Source: Bacteroidales bacterium (GTDB lineage: Bacteria > Bacteroidota > Bacteroidia > Bacteroidales > Muribaculaceae). Taken from it: 49,422 bases of DNA. Both the position numbers and the translations under genes were made by a program. The stretch lies in contig SFFL01000014.1 in NCBI GenBank assembly GCA_004557825.1, positions 1 through 49,422 of the forward strand. Direction: 5' to 3'. The notes below the pieces were generated by a model that saw nothing but the letters and a program-made list of their open reading frames with translations, did not search any database and was not told the origin of the DNA. This document shows positions 34,700 to 43,011 of this stretch, piece after piece (the stretch's first letter is position 1; each line of letters begins with the position of its first letter).

Positions 34700-34798
34700 A
34701 GCTCGGACCCTGAACAAAAAAACAGGGAGGGGAAAAGCAGGGCAAATGGGAAAGCAGAGGGAAGCAGAGGGAAATGGAGAGGCGGGAGAAGGGAAGAT

Positions 34799-34840
34799 AA
34801 AGCGCCGGAGCTGGCCCGATGGGGGCGGCTCCGGCGCTTT
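34799..34840 (+). terminator. Terminator after the trmH-type gene
   Basis: A perfect 13-bp stem AAAGCGCCGGAGC/GCTCCGGCGCTTT with flanking A and T runs could work in both directions between the convergent trmH-type and POT genes. Confidence 0.75.
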
Positions 34841-34955
34841 TATAGGGAAGCTTTCTTTAGAAGGCTTTTTGGGGATAGCTTTTATAGGGGCTTTCTTTGA
34901 AAAGCTTTGGAAATAGGCTTTTATTGGGGCTTCCTTTAGGAAGCTTTGGGAAGCT
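34838..34955. repeat. Three tandem ~40-bp units, each with a hairpin
   Basis: Units begin TTTTATAGGG or TTTTATTGGGG at 34838, 34880 and 34919. Each holds a small inverted repeat: 34849-34866, 34889-34904 and GCTTCC-ttta-GGAAGC at 34929-34944. They lie in the gap between convergent genes. Function is unknown. Confidence 0.65.
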
Positions 34956-34978
34956 TTGGGGGGCTTTGGGGGCGGGGA

Positions 34979-36649
34979 TTAGGAGGCGGTGACGCGCTCA
35001 AGCCATTTCACCATCGAGAGCATTACGGTCATCGACAGGAGGCAGAAGCCGGCGAAGACTGCCCAGCACATCCATTGCTGCGGGAACTGGTTGAGCATCG
35101 TCACACCGAGGGCGATGAAGAGGTTGCCCACGGCGGTGGAGGTGAGCCACAGGCCCTGGCAGATGCCCTGCAGGTGTTTGGGCGCGATTTTCGATACGAA
35201 GCTCAGACCCAGCGGCGAGATGAACAGCTCGGCCACAGTGAGGAAGAAGTAGGTGAGAATGAGCACGTAAGGTTCGGTTTTCATCGACTCTTTTACTGCT
35301 TCGCTGAAGCCTTTGAACTCTTCGCCCGAGGGGTAATTGTTGACCACTGCCACAACAATCAGGAAGATGTATGCGGCGGCGGTGATGAACATACCGTAGG
35401 CAATCTTTTTGGGCGTGGAGATTTCTTTATTGCGCTTAGCGAAGAAGGCGAAGAGCCACATAATAATCGGGGTGAGCACAATCACGAAGAAGGGGTTGAT
35501 GCACTGCCAGATTTCGGGCGCTACCTTGTCGGTGGCTACGAAGTCGCGGGCGAATACCGAGAGCGACTGGCCGTTCTGGTGGAATGAGAACCAGAAGAAG
35601 ACTACCACGGCGAGCACTGCAAACAGGGCGTACATACGCTGCTTGATTTCTTTGGCGTCGCTTTTGATTTCTTCGGCCGAAGCGGTGGCGGCTTTCACTT
35701 TCTTCACGGGGGTGGGGAGGCGCTTCATTACCCAGGCGAACACGGCCAGGGAGATGAGCATTGCCACAACGGATGCGATGAAGGAGAAGTGCACGCCGGT
35801 GTTGAAGATTTCGAGATAATTGGAGCACCAGCCGGCGTCGACGGCATCGTTGAAGCCCACTTTCTCGGCAAGCTGAGCGAGGTTGGTGTGGTCGCCGGGG
35901 GTCATCGCGGAGGCATCGTTGATGAGCTTGTGGCAGAGACGGGGGAGGTCGGCGTTGAAGGCCAGGCCGTGAGCTTTAAGCCAGAATTCACGCAGCAGCG
36001 GGGCGATGAAGGGGGCAATCACGCCGCCGATGTTGATGAATACATAGAAAATCTGGAAGCCGGAGTCGCGGCGGCTCTTGGCGATTGCGAGCGCCTCGGG
36101 TCCCTTCTTGGCAGCGTCGGCCTCGAAGTTGTCGTAGAGCTGGCCCACAATGGCCTGGAGGTTACCCTTGAAGAGGCCGTTGCCGAAGGCGATGACGAAG
36201 AGTGCCACGCAGGTGAAGACCAGAATCCAGCTTATGCCTGCGTCGTTGCTGTCGGAGAAGACAGGGATGGAGAGCATGGCGTAGCCGGCGGCCATAACCA
36301 GCAGACCGCTGATGATGGTGGCCTTATATTTCTGTGTGCGGTCGGCAATCATACCGCCCGGCAGACTGAGCACATAAATCAGGAAATAGAACACGGCATA
36401 AATCCAGCCGGCGGCGTCGTCGCTGATGCCGAATTTGGAGCAGAGAAACAGCAGGAGCACGGCGTTCATAATGTAGTAGCCGAAGCGCTCGCCCATGTTT
36501 GCTATGGCTGCCGGGATGAGGCCTTTGGGGTGGTCGCGGCGCGCCTTTACGACGTAGAATACCAGCAGGGGTATCACCACGACGAGGATACATAGCAGAA
36601 TGGCCAGAGCCTGGTTTTCCTGCCAGAAATTGGTGATTGAAAGTAGCAT
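34979..36649 (-). CDS. POT-family proton-dependent oligopeptide transporter
   Basis: The 556-aa product has about 14 membrane helices. The PTR2/POT signature region GERFGYYIMNAVLLLFLC is near the N-terminus and GNGLFKGNLQAIVGQLYD follows. It takes up di- and tripeptides with protons across the inner membrane. The loop at about residues 220-280 is longer than in compact POTs. It is flanked by a 9-bp repeat array upstream and hairpin units downstream, and appears monocistronic. Confidence 0.92.
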   Translation of the reverse strand: MLLSITNFWQENQALAILLCILVVVIPLLVFYVVKARRDHPKGLIPAAIANMGERFGYYIMNAVLLLFLCSKFGISDDAAGWIYAVFYFLIYVLSLPGGMIADRTQKYKATIISGLLVMAAGYAMLSIPVFSDSNDAGISWILVFTCVALFVIAFGNGLFKGNLQAIVGQLYDNFEADAAKKGPEALAIAKSRRDSGFQIFYVFINIGGVIAPFIAPLLREFWLKAHGLAFNADLPRLCHKLINDASAMTPGDHTNLAQLAEKVGFNDAVDAGWCSNYLEIFNTGVHFSFIASVVAMLISLAVFAWVMKRLPTPVKKVKAATASAEEIKSDAKEIKQRMYALFAVLAVVVFFWFSFHQNGQSLSVFARDFVATDKVAPEIWQCINPFFVIVLTPIIMWLFAFFAKRNKEISTPKKIAYGMFITAAAYIFLIVVAVVNNYPSGEEFKGFSEAVKESMKTEPYVLILTYFFLTVAELFISPLGLSFVSKIAPKHLQGICQGLWLTSTAVGNLFIALGVTMLNQFPQQWMCWAVFAGFCLLSMTVMLSMVKWLERVTAS

Positions 36650-36685
36650 TTGGTTTATTTTAGTGAGTGATTATCGGAAGTGGGG

Positions 36686-36727
36686 AATTAGACCAATTGG
36701 ACCAATTAGACCAATTAGGCTAATTGG
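36686..36727. repeat. 9-bp tandem array 2 (ACCAATTRG type)
   Basis: About four and a half units: ACCAATTGG (36692), ACCAATTAG (36701), ACCAATTAG (36710) and GCTAATTGG (36719). The array ends 9 bp from the stop codon of the minus-strand sufE gene. CCAATTGG is self-complementary. Confidence 0.7.
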
Positions 36728-36735
36728 ATAGGAGC

Positions 36736-37164
36736 CTATTTTTGCTCCAGGGCTTTGAAGGCGGTGGCGTAGAGGCGCATCTGCTTCACCATAGCCAGCA
36801 GACCGTTGGAGCGGGTGGGTGAGAGGTGCTCCGAGAGGCCGATGCGGTCGATGAAGTAGAGGTCGGCGTCGAGGATTTCCTGGGGAGTGTGGCCTGAGAG
36901 CACGTCGATGAGCATTGAGATGATGCCCTTTACGATTATTGCGTCGGAGTCGGCGGTGAATTCCACCTTCCCATCGGGAGAGAGACGGGCGTCGAGCCAC
37001 ACGCGGCTCTGGCACCCCTCGATCAGGCGCGAGGGAGTTTTCAGTTGCTCGTCGATGGCGGGGAGGGAGTTGCCCAGGTCGATGATATATGAGTAACGGT
37101 CCATCCAGTCGTCAAGGCCGGAGAGCTCGTCGATGATTTCGTCTTGTTTTTCGTTGATAGTCAT
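36736..37164 (-). CDS. sufE: SufE-family sulfur acceptor for Fe-S cluster assembly
   Basis: The 142-aa product has the normal SufE length. The active Cys51 lies in RLIEGCQSRVWL, followed by DSDAIIVKGIISMLIDVLSG and GLSEHLSPTRSNGL. SufE takes sulfur from the SufS cysteine desulfurase and passes it to the SufBCD scaffold. It lies 56 bp downstream of the M28 gene and may be part of the same transcript. No other suf gene is in the window. Confidence 0.92.
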   Translation of the reverse strand: MTINEKQDEIIDELSGLDDWMDRYSYIIDLGNSLPAIDEQLKTPSRLIEGCQSRVWLDARLSPDGKVEFTADSDAIIVKGIISMLIDVLSGHTPQEILDADLYFIDRIGLSEHLSPTRSNGLLAMVKQMRLYATAFKALEQK

Positions 37165-37220
37165 TGCAGTATATGAATTGGCCGGTTGAGGCTTTTTATA
37201 TCAGGAGAGGATTTTGCGAT

Positions 37221-38231
37221 TTATTTCAATAGGGAATTTTCGCGGCGCAGGATGGCGACAACCACGGTGGCGACGGCCTGCATTGTGGCCGGGTCGATGG
37301 AGGCGAGATTGTCGGATGAGGTGTGCCAGGTGGGGTTGAACGAGCCGGTGGCCGGATTGTTGGATTCGATGATGTCGATGGTGGGTATTCCGGCCTGATT
37401 CAGCGGCAGATGGTCGTCGGTGATGGCACCGCCGGCGCTGTTGGGGAAGCGCGAGGCCAGAGAAGCAGCTGAGGCTACGGCCCACACCTTGTCGACGACT
37501 GTCGAGGCGTGGCGGTCGGAGAAATATTCGCGCGGGAATACGGCGTTTTTGCCGCCGACCATATCGAGCAGAATGCCGAATTGCGGACGGTTGACGGCTG
37601 TGTAGGGCATCTGTTCGGCCCAGGCCTGTGCGCCGAGGCACCAGGTGCCGTCGCCGCCACCCTCTATGCCGGAGTCTTCATAATCGGTGAACAGCAGGTC
37701 TACGCCGAGCGAGTCGAGCGGGGCTTTTGCCAAGAGACGGGCTGTTTCGAGCATCACGGCCACACCGGAGGCACCGTCGTTAGCTCCGTCGATGGGGAGG
37801 GCGCGACGCTTCGGATCGGGGTCCTCGTCGGCCGTGGGACGCGAGTCGTAGTGCGCCAGGAGAATCACGCGGTGGAGCGCCGCGGGATTGATGGAGGCGA
37901 AAATATTATATACCGTGGCATCCTTGCCGGTAGATGGATCGGTGACGGGAGCGGTGTGCACCGTCACGGAGTCTGCGCCATAGCGGTGCAGCAGGTCGAT
38001 TATGTGCTCACGGCAGTCGGTGTGAGCCTTTGTCCCGGGCACTCGCGGACCGAAAGCCACCTGCTGCTCCACGAGCGAGTAGAGCGTGTCGGCCGATGGA
38101 AGCAAGGCCGAGTCGGTAAGGAGCCATTCGGGCTGCTCATCAGCGGCAGTAGCCGCTGCGGAGGCTGCTTTTGAGGAGCAGCTTGCGGCTAACAAGGCTA
38201 TGAGCGGAAGTGCGAGGATGAGGCGAAACAT
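37221..38231 (-). CDS. M28-family glutaminyl-peptide cyclotransferase-like lipoprotein
   Basis: The 336-aa product has a lipoprotein signal (MFRLILALPLIALLAASC). The M28 zinc-fold body shows LLAHYDSRPTADEDP, DGANDGASGVAVMLE, LLFTDYEDSGIEGG, WCLGAQAWA, GILLDMVGGKNAVF, TDDHLPLNQAGIPTIDIIE and WHTSSDN. These segments resemble the animal-type (type II) glutaminyl cyclases of Porphyromonas better than aminopeptidases. Such enzymes turn N-terminal Gln of exported proteins into pyroglutamate. The gene starts 2 bp after the NigD-like gene in a tight operon. An aminopeptidase role is the main alternative. Confidence 0.82.
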   Translation of the reverse strand: MFRLILALPLIALLAASCSSKAASAAATAADEQPEWLLTDSALLPSADTLYSLVEQQVAFGPRVPGTKAHTDCREHIIDLLHRYGADSVTVHTAPVTDPSTGKDATVYNIFASINPAALHRVILLAHYDSRPTADEDPDPKRRALPIDGANDGASGVAVMLETARLLAKAPLDSLGVDLLFTDYEDSGIEGGGDGTWCLGAQAWAEQMPYTAVNRPQFGILLDMVGGKNAVFPREYFSDRHASTVVDKVWAVASAASLASRFPNSAGGAITDDHLPLNQAGIPTIDIIESNNPATGSFNPTWHTSSDNLASIDPATMQAVATVVVAILRRENSLLK

Positions 38232-38233
38232 GG

Positions 38234-38926
38234 TCAATTTGTTTTGTGGAAGGTGAACTGCGAGAGGGCAGGGTCGGCGGAGTTGGCGACGTTGACGGTG
38301 ACACCTTTTATATAGTCGCGCTTCCAGAGGTTGCCGATGTCGAAGGCTACATAATACTGGCGCTCGAAGGTGGGGTAGGCGTAGCCGCGCGAGTGATAGA
38401 GATAGAGCTGCGGCACGGGGTCGTTTTCCGTCGGTGTGTCGAGCAGAAGCGTGAAGTGGCGGGCGGAGGTGCCGTAGGGGAGCCGCAGACGCATATATAT
38501 CTTGTTGCCGCCGCGCCACATACTCATCATATACACCGGGTCGGAGTCCCAGCCCTGCACGGTGTTGCCCTCGGTGGGTTGTTTCAGCGGTATGTCGGTG
38601 ATGGCGGCCCAGTCGGAGAGAGTGACCGCACCGGAGGTGTATGGCTGGCCGTCGAGTGGGGTATATGCTACAAAAATGGCGCTGCCGGCAGCAGGGCGGT
38701 CGGCGGTGGCGGCCAGGGTGTTGTTGCCGGTGATGGTGAGTACTATCGGCTCGTCGGCATCGGGGCGGTAGATGTGGAGAGTGGAGGCGTCGGCATCGGC
38801 GATTTCGGCGATGTCGTAGAGGGTGGCCTGATGGGGTGGCGCCGGCTCGTTGTCGTGGCAGGCGGTGAGCAGCGCCAATAGAGCCGCGAGGGCTATGGAG
38901 GAGAATATGCGGATAAGGGAGGTCAT
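38234..38926 (-). CDS. NigD-like lipoprotein
   Basis: The 230-aa product has a lipoprotein signal (MTSLIRIFSSIALAALLALLTAC). Two beta-rich halves follow: an N-terminal OB-like part to about residue 110 and a C-terminal part with NKIYMRLRLPYG and YYVAFDIGNLW. The pattern matches Bacteroidota NigD-like proteins, whose role is unclear. Its start overlaps the lolD stop codon by 4 bp (ATGA), so translation is coupled. Confidence 0.7.
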   Translation of the reverse strand: MTSLIRIFSSIALAALLALLTACHDNEPAPPHQATLYDIAEIADADASTLHIYRPDADEPIVLTITGNNTLAATADRPAAGSAIFVAYTPLDGQPYTSGAVTLSDWAAITDIPLKQPTEGNTVQGWDSDPVYMMSMWRGGNKIYMRLRLPYGTSARHFTLLLDTPTENDPVPQLYLYHSRGYAYPTFERQYYVAFDIGNLWKRDYIKGVTVNVANSADPALSQFTFHKTN

Positions 38927-39591
38927 AGGCAGGGGGAATCTGGGAGGATGAGGCCGTCGGCGATGCGCACGGTGCGGTCGGAGCGGGAGGCGAGCGATTC
39001 GTCGTGGGTGACGATTACGAAGGTCTGTCCCTGCTCGGAGCGGAGGTGGCAGAAAAGGTCGTAAAGCTCCTGACGGCGCACCGAGTCGAGAGAGCCGGAG
39101 GGCTCGTCGGCGAGAATCACTTTGGGGCTGTTGATGAGTGCACGCGCCACGGCTGCGCGCTGACACTCGCCGCCGGAAAGCTGCGTTGGGCGGTGCGAGG
39201 CGCGGTCGGCCAGGCCAAGATAGTCGAGGATTTCGGCGGCGCGTCGCAGTGCGTCGGCACGTCGGGCACCTCCGATGAGGGCCGGCATAGCCACATTTTC
39301 AAGCGTTGTGAATTCGGGGAGCAGCTGATGAAACTGAAATACGAAGCCGATTGTCTGGTTGCGGAAGGCGGCAAGTCGGCGCCCCGACAGGGCGAAGGGG
39401 TCGGTGCCGTCGTAGCTGACGGTACCAGAGGTAGGGCGCTCCAGGGTGCCGAGAATCTGCAGCAGGGTGGTTTTGCCGGCGCCGGAAGCCCCTACAATCG
39501 AGAGAATTTCGCCCTGATTCACGTCGAAGTCCACTCCCCGGAGCACCTCCAGCGAGCCGAAATTCTTCTTTATCCGGCGTAATTCAATCAT
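38923..39591 (-). CDS. lolD: LolD-type ABC transporter ATPase
   Basis: The 222-aa product has Walker A GASGAGKT (34-41), Q-loop FQFHQLLPEFTTLENVAMP, signature LSGGECQRAAVARAL and Walker B VILADEPSGSLD. The spacing and the FQFHxLLPEFT segment fit LolD, which powers release of outer-membrane lipoproteins; other MacB-class ATPases are close relatives. No LolC/E permease is next to it. It lies 13 bp after gpsA. Confidence 0.85.
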   Translation of the reverse strand: MIELRRIKKNFGSLEVLRGVDFDVNQGEILSIVGASGAGKTTLLQILGTLERPTSGTVSYDGTDPFALSGRRLAAFRNQTIGFVFQFHQLLPEFTTLENVAMPALIGGARRADALRRAAEILDYLGLADRASHRPTQLSGGECQRAAVARALINSPKVILADEPSGSLDSVRRQELYDLFCHLRSEQGQTFVIVTHDESLASRSDRTVRIADGLILPDSPCL

Positions 39592-39604
39592 AGTCAGTTA
39601 TATG

Positions 39605-40624
39605 TCAGGAAAGCTGGTCGGCAATGCGGTTGAGCGCCGTTTCGGGGCGCACGCGGCGGTAGAGGATGTCGTAAACAGCCTCGGCTATGGGCATATTCAC
39701 CTCGTAGTCGCAGTTGATTTCGTGGATGCACTTTGCGCCGTAGTATCCTTCGGCGGTCTGCTCCATCTCCATCCGTGCGGCCTTTACGGAGTAGCCGTTG
39801 CCGATCATCGAACCGAAATTGTGGTTGCGCGAGAAGCGCGAGTAGGAAGTCACCAGCAGGTCGCCGAGGTAAACCGAGTCGCACATCTGACGCGGACGGG
39901 GATTCACGGCGTCGAGGAAATGCTCCATCTCGCGGATAGCGTTCGACACGAGCATAGCCAGGAAGTTGTCGCCGCGCTTCATACCGTGGACAATGCCGGC
40001 GGCAATGGCGTAGATGTTCTTCATCACGCCGGCGTATTCGATGCCGTCGACGTCGGAGGAGAGGATGGCGTGGCAGTTGCGTGTGCCGCTGAGGCACCCG
40101 GCGAAGAGCTGGGCATTGTTCATGTCCTCGCATCCCACGGTGAGGTAGCTGGGGCGGTCGAGCGCCACTTCCTCGGCGTGGCAGGGACCCGACACCACCA
40201 GCACGTTGTTGCGGCGGATGTGGTATTTCTCCATCATCCAGTCGGTTACGAGCATATTCTCGTCGGGCACGATGCCCTTCACGGCCGAGACGATGTGCTT
40301 GTCGGAGATGTCGGCGGTGAGTTTCTCCATGTGGCTCTTGAAGTAGGGCGAGGGCATTACCAGCAGCAGCGTGTCGGCCTTAGTGGCTACTTCGTTGATG
40401 TCGGAGGAGAACTCTATGCGGTTTATGTCGAAGGTTACGTCGGTGAGGTATGCGGGGTTATGACCGAGGCGCTGAAATTCCTCTATTCGGTCGTCGCGGC
40501 GCATATACCACAATATCGAATCGCACTTTTTGAGCAGCAGTTTGGCCAGGGCTGTGGCCCAGCTGCCCCCGCCCATCACTGCGATACGTCCGGGGAACCG
40601 TTTTTCGGAATCGGTTTGTGTCAT
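39605..40624 (-). CDS. gpsA: NAD(P)-dependent glycerol-3-phosphate dehydrogenase
   Basis: The 339-aa product opens IAVMGGGSWATALAKLLLKK, the GpsA dinucleotide-binding start. It has VSAVKGIVPDENM, VSGPCHAEEVA, a catalytic Lys in GVMKNIYAIAAGIVHGM and the C-terminal MEQTAEGYYGAKCIHEI. It reduces dihydroxyacetone phosphate to sn-glycerol 3-phosphate for phospholipid synthesis. It lies 18 bp after lysS. Confidence 0.95.
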   Translation of the reverse strand: MTQTDSEKRFPGRIAVMGGGSWATALAKLLLKKCDSILWYMRRDDRIEEFQRLGHNPAYLTDVTFDINRIEFSSDINEVATKADTLLLVMPSPYFKSHMEKLTADISDKHIVSAVKGIVPDENMLVTDWMMEKYHIRRNNVLVVSGPCHAEEVALDRPSYLTVGCEDMNNAQLFAGCLSGTRNCHAILSSDVDGIEYAGVMKNIYAIAAGIVHGMKRGDNFLAMLVSNAIREMEHFLDAVNPRPRQMCDSVYLGDLLVTSYSRFSRNHNFGSMIGNGYSVKAARMEMEQTAEGYYGAKCIHEINCDYEVNMPIAEAVYDILYRRVRPETALNRIADQLS

Positions 40625-40642
40625 GGCATTGTTGGCGGTAAG

Positions 40643-42427
40643 TTACTTCTCTTGCTGAGGCTGCGGGAAGCGCTCCTGAGCGGCAGCAACCCAGGCCTGG
40701 ATTTCAGCCGGCTGCGCATTCTTGAGCTGGAGCTTGTATTTCTTGTTGATGGCGATCAGATCCTGCTGGAGCTTGCCGGGCACTGCGGCGGCAAGAGCCT
40801 CCACGGTGAGGAATCCGGCCTTCTGCACGGGAGCAACCCACTCGGCGGGCATACCCAGGGCTGTGAAGGCTTCCTCCTTGTCGCGGCGGGCAATCTTCTC
40901 GGGGCGCATCTGCGGGAAGAGAAGCACCTCCTGGATGGTGGTTTGGCCGGTCATCAGCATCACCAGACGGTCCATACCGATGCCCATACCCGATGTGGGG
41001 GGCATACCGTACTCCAGGGCGCGGATGAAGTCGTGGTCGATAATCATCGCCTCGTCGTCGCCCTTGTCGGCGAGCTTCATCTGCTCCACGAAGCGCTCAT
41101 ACTGGTCGATGGGGTCGTTAAGCTCGGAGTAGGCGTTGGCCAGCTCCTTGCCGTTGACCATCAGCTCGAAACGCTCGGTCAGCTCGGGATTGTCGCGGTG
41201 GCGCTTGGTCAGCGGCGACATCTCAATGGGGTAGTCGATGATGAATGTGGGCTGGATGTAGGTACCTTCGCACTTCTCGCCGAAAATCTCGTCGATGAGT
41301 TTGCCCTTGCCCATAGTGGCGTCAACCTCGATGCCCATATCCAGGGCAGCCTTGCGCAGCTCCTCCTCGCTCTTGCCGTCGATGTCGAAGCCGGTGTGGT
41401 CGATGATGGCCTGGCGCATAGTCACACGGGGGAAGGGAGCCTTGAAGGAGATGATGTTGTCGCCCACCTTCACGCTGTCGGTGCCGTTTACCTCGCGGCA
41501 GATGCGCTGGAGCATCTCCTCGGTGAAGCGCATCATCCAGTTGTAGTCCTTGTAGGGAACGTAGATTTCCATACAGGTGAATTCGGGGTTGTGGGTGCGG
41601 TCCATACCCTCGTTGCGGAAGTTCTTCGAGAACTCATACACGCCGTCGAGGCCGCCCACGATGAGACGCTTGAGGTAAAGCTCGTCGGCGATACGCATAT
41701 ACAGGGGGATGTCGAGAGCATTATGGTGAGTGATGAACGGACGGGCCGATGCGCCGCCGGGGATGGCCTGCAGGATGGGGGTCTCCACCTCCATATAGCC
41801 ATGCTCGTTGAAGTAGTTGCGCATGGAGTTGAACACCTTGGTGCGCTTGATGAAGATTTCCTTCACGCCGTCGTTGACCACCAGGTCGACGTAGCGGCGG
41901 CGGTAGCGCAGCTCGGGGTCGTCGAATGCGTCGTAGGTCACGCCATCCTTCACCTTTACGATGGGGAGAGGACGGAGCGACTTGCTCAGCACCTTGAGGT
42001 TGCGGGCGTGGATAGAGATTTCGCCGGTCTGGGTGCGGAATACATAACCTTCCACACCTACGAAGTCGCCGATGTCGAGAAGCTTCTTGAACACAGTGTT
42101 GTACATCTCCTTGTCCTCGCCGGGGCAAAGCTCGTCGCGGTTGATGTAGACCTGGATGCGGCCGTGGGCGTCCTGCAGCTCCATAAAGGAGGCTTTGCCC
42201 ATAATGCGGCGACCCATAATGCGGCCTGCCACGGTGACTTCGCGGGGCGGAGTGAGGGGATTGCCATCGGCATCAAGCTCCGGGTCGGTGAAGTTGGCAC
42301 GGATTTCGTCGGTGTAAGCGTTTACGGGGTATTCGGCAGCAGGATAGGGGTCGATACCCATAGCGCGGAGCTGCTCGAGAGAGCCGCGGCGTATGATTTC
42401 TTGTTCGCTGAGTTCGAGAATATTCAT
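40643..42427 (-). CDS. lysS: Lysyl-tRNA synthetase, class II
   Basis: The 594-aa product has an N-terminal OB fold (VTVAGRIMGRRIMGKASFMEL). The class II core follows: motif 1 FNEHGYMEVETPIL, motif 2 FRNEGMDRTHNPEFTCMEIY and motif 3 GMGIGMDRLVML. About 80 extra residues after motif 3 (EWVAPVQKAGFLTVEALAAA) form a C-terminal extension longer than in E. coli LysS. The start at 42427 (MNILELSEQE) is chosen because the promoter at 42483-42514 lies within the longer open frame. It leads the lysS-gpsA-lolD-nigD-like-M28 run. Confidence 0.95.
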   Translation of the reverse strand: MNILELSEQEIIRRGSLEQLRAMGIDPYPAAEYPVNAYTDEIRANFTDPELDADGNPLTPPREVTVAGRIMGRRIMGKASFMELQDAHGRIQVYINRDELCPGEDKEMYNTVFKKLLDIGDFVGVEGYVFRTQTGEISIHARNLKVLSKSLRPLPIVKVKDGVTYDAFDDPELRYRRRYVDLVVNDGVKEIFIKRTKVFNSMRNYFNEHGYMEVETPILQAIPGGASARPFITHHNALDIPLYMRIADELYLKRLIVGGLDGVYEFSKNFRNEGMDRTHNPEFTCMEIYVPYKDYNWMMRFTEEMLQRICREVNGTDSVKVGDNIISFKAPFPRVTMRQAIIDHTGFDIDGKSEEELRKAALDMGIEVDATMGKGKLIDEIFGEKCEGTYIQPTFIIDYPIEMSPLTKRHRDNPELTERFELMVNGKELANAYSELNDPIDQYERFVEQMKLADKGDDEAMIIDHDFIRALEYGMPPTSGMGIGMDRLVMLMTGQTTIQEVLLFPQMRPEKIARRDKEEAFTALGMPAEWVAPVQKAGFLTVEALAAAVPGKLQQDLIAINKKYKLQLKNAQPAEIQAWVAAAQERFPQPQQEK

Positions 42428-42482
42428 CGTATGGAAATTATTAGCATTGAGAGCGGAGAGCAGATTTTCGGAAAAATCAGTG

Positions 42483-42514
42483 CAAAGGTAGTAATTTCGC
42501 GGCAAATATCCCAA
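42483..42514 (-). promoter_or_regulatory. lysS operon promoter
   Basis: On the minus strand TTG (42514-42512), 21 bp, then TACCTTTG (42490-42483). The leader is about 50 nt. Confidence 0.6.
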
Positions 42515-42552
42515 TCTTGTGGCAGGAGATTGCATCCGGCGGGCAACGGAAA

Positions 42553-42609
42553 GCGCCTCGTAGATGCGTGTCAGACCCAGGAGGCTCCTGACGCGCATCT
42601 ACGAAGCGC
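42553..42609. repeat. 22-bp hairpin with nested palindrome
   Basis: Bases 42553-42574 pair with 42588-42609 over 22 bp with two G/T-type mismatches. The loop contributes to a second palindrome, CAGGAGGCTCCTG at 42578-42590. It lies upstream of the lysS promoter. It could be a mobile-element end or a REP-like unit. Confidence 0.65.
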
Positions 42610-42636
42610 AATATTCTATACGTTATTATGAAATCC

Positions 42637-42701
42637 AGGGGTTTGCAGCGCTCCGCGCAGCTGCACCGCCTGGCTACACTCTTTGGCCGGCTACGCCGGC
42701 C
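42637..42701 (+). repeat. Dispersed palindromic repeat A, copy 2
   Basis: This matches 321-381 in motif order. Its final hairpin is GGCCGGC-tac-GCCGGCC (42685-42701), where copy 1 has GGTCGGC-tat-GCCGACC, so both sides of the stem changed together. Confidence 0.7.
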
Positions 42702-42703
42702 CC

Positions 42704-42812
42704 CACGTTGTGCGCATTGCCCCCCCCACATTGTGCGCAAAGGGCATCCCACACATTGTACGCATAGGACACCCCCATGTAGTGCGCATAGGTCCCAATG
42801 TAGTGCGCAAAT
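42704..42812. repeat. Five imperfect 21-25 bp tandem units
   Basis: The core TTGTGCGCA or TAGTGCGCA begins at 42708, 42731, 42756 (TTGTACGCA), 42780 and 42801. The spacing is 23, 25, 24 and 21 bp. No direct repeat/spacer contrast of the CRISPR kind is present. One similar unit lies at 28848-28865. Confidence 0.65.
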
Positions 42813-42829
42813 GGCAGCGCCATTCATAT

Positions 42830-42891
42830 GGGGGCGCTATCGAGGTAGGGGCGCGATAAATCGCGGCCGCATCATCGGAGGTAATATACTC
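42830..42891 (+). repeat. Dispersed repeat B, copy 2
   Basis: This is the 62-bp partner of 28775-28836 in opposite orientation, about 90% identical by eye. The remaining bases to 43011 hold no gene that I can support and are G-rich. Confidence 0.75.
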
Positions 42892-43011
42892 CACCGGGGC
42901 CATCCGGGTGCGGCCCTACAAGAGGATGATATTTTTGGGGAAATTAGCCGGGGCGGGGAGTCCGACGGGGGAAGTGGCCGAGCCGGGGAGGCCGGCTCGG
43001 GGTGGGGAGGG

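Noticed and set aside
39602..42631. Very long open frame on the plus strand opposite gpsA and lysS
   Set aside because: It is a shadow. The minus strand carries two complete, conserved enzymes, and GC-rich third positions keep the opposite frame open.
42704..42812. Possible CRISPR array
   Set aside because: The units are 21-25 bp with no unique spacers between conserved repeats, and no cas gene is present.
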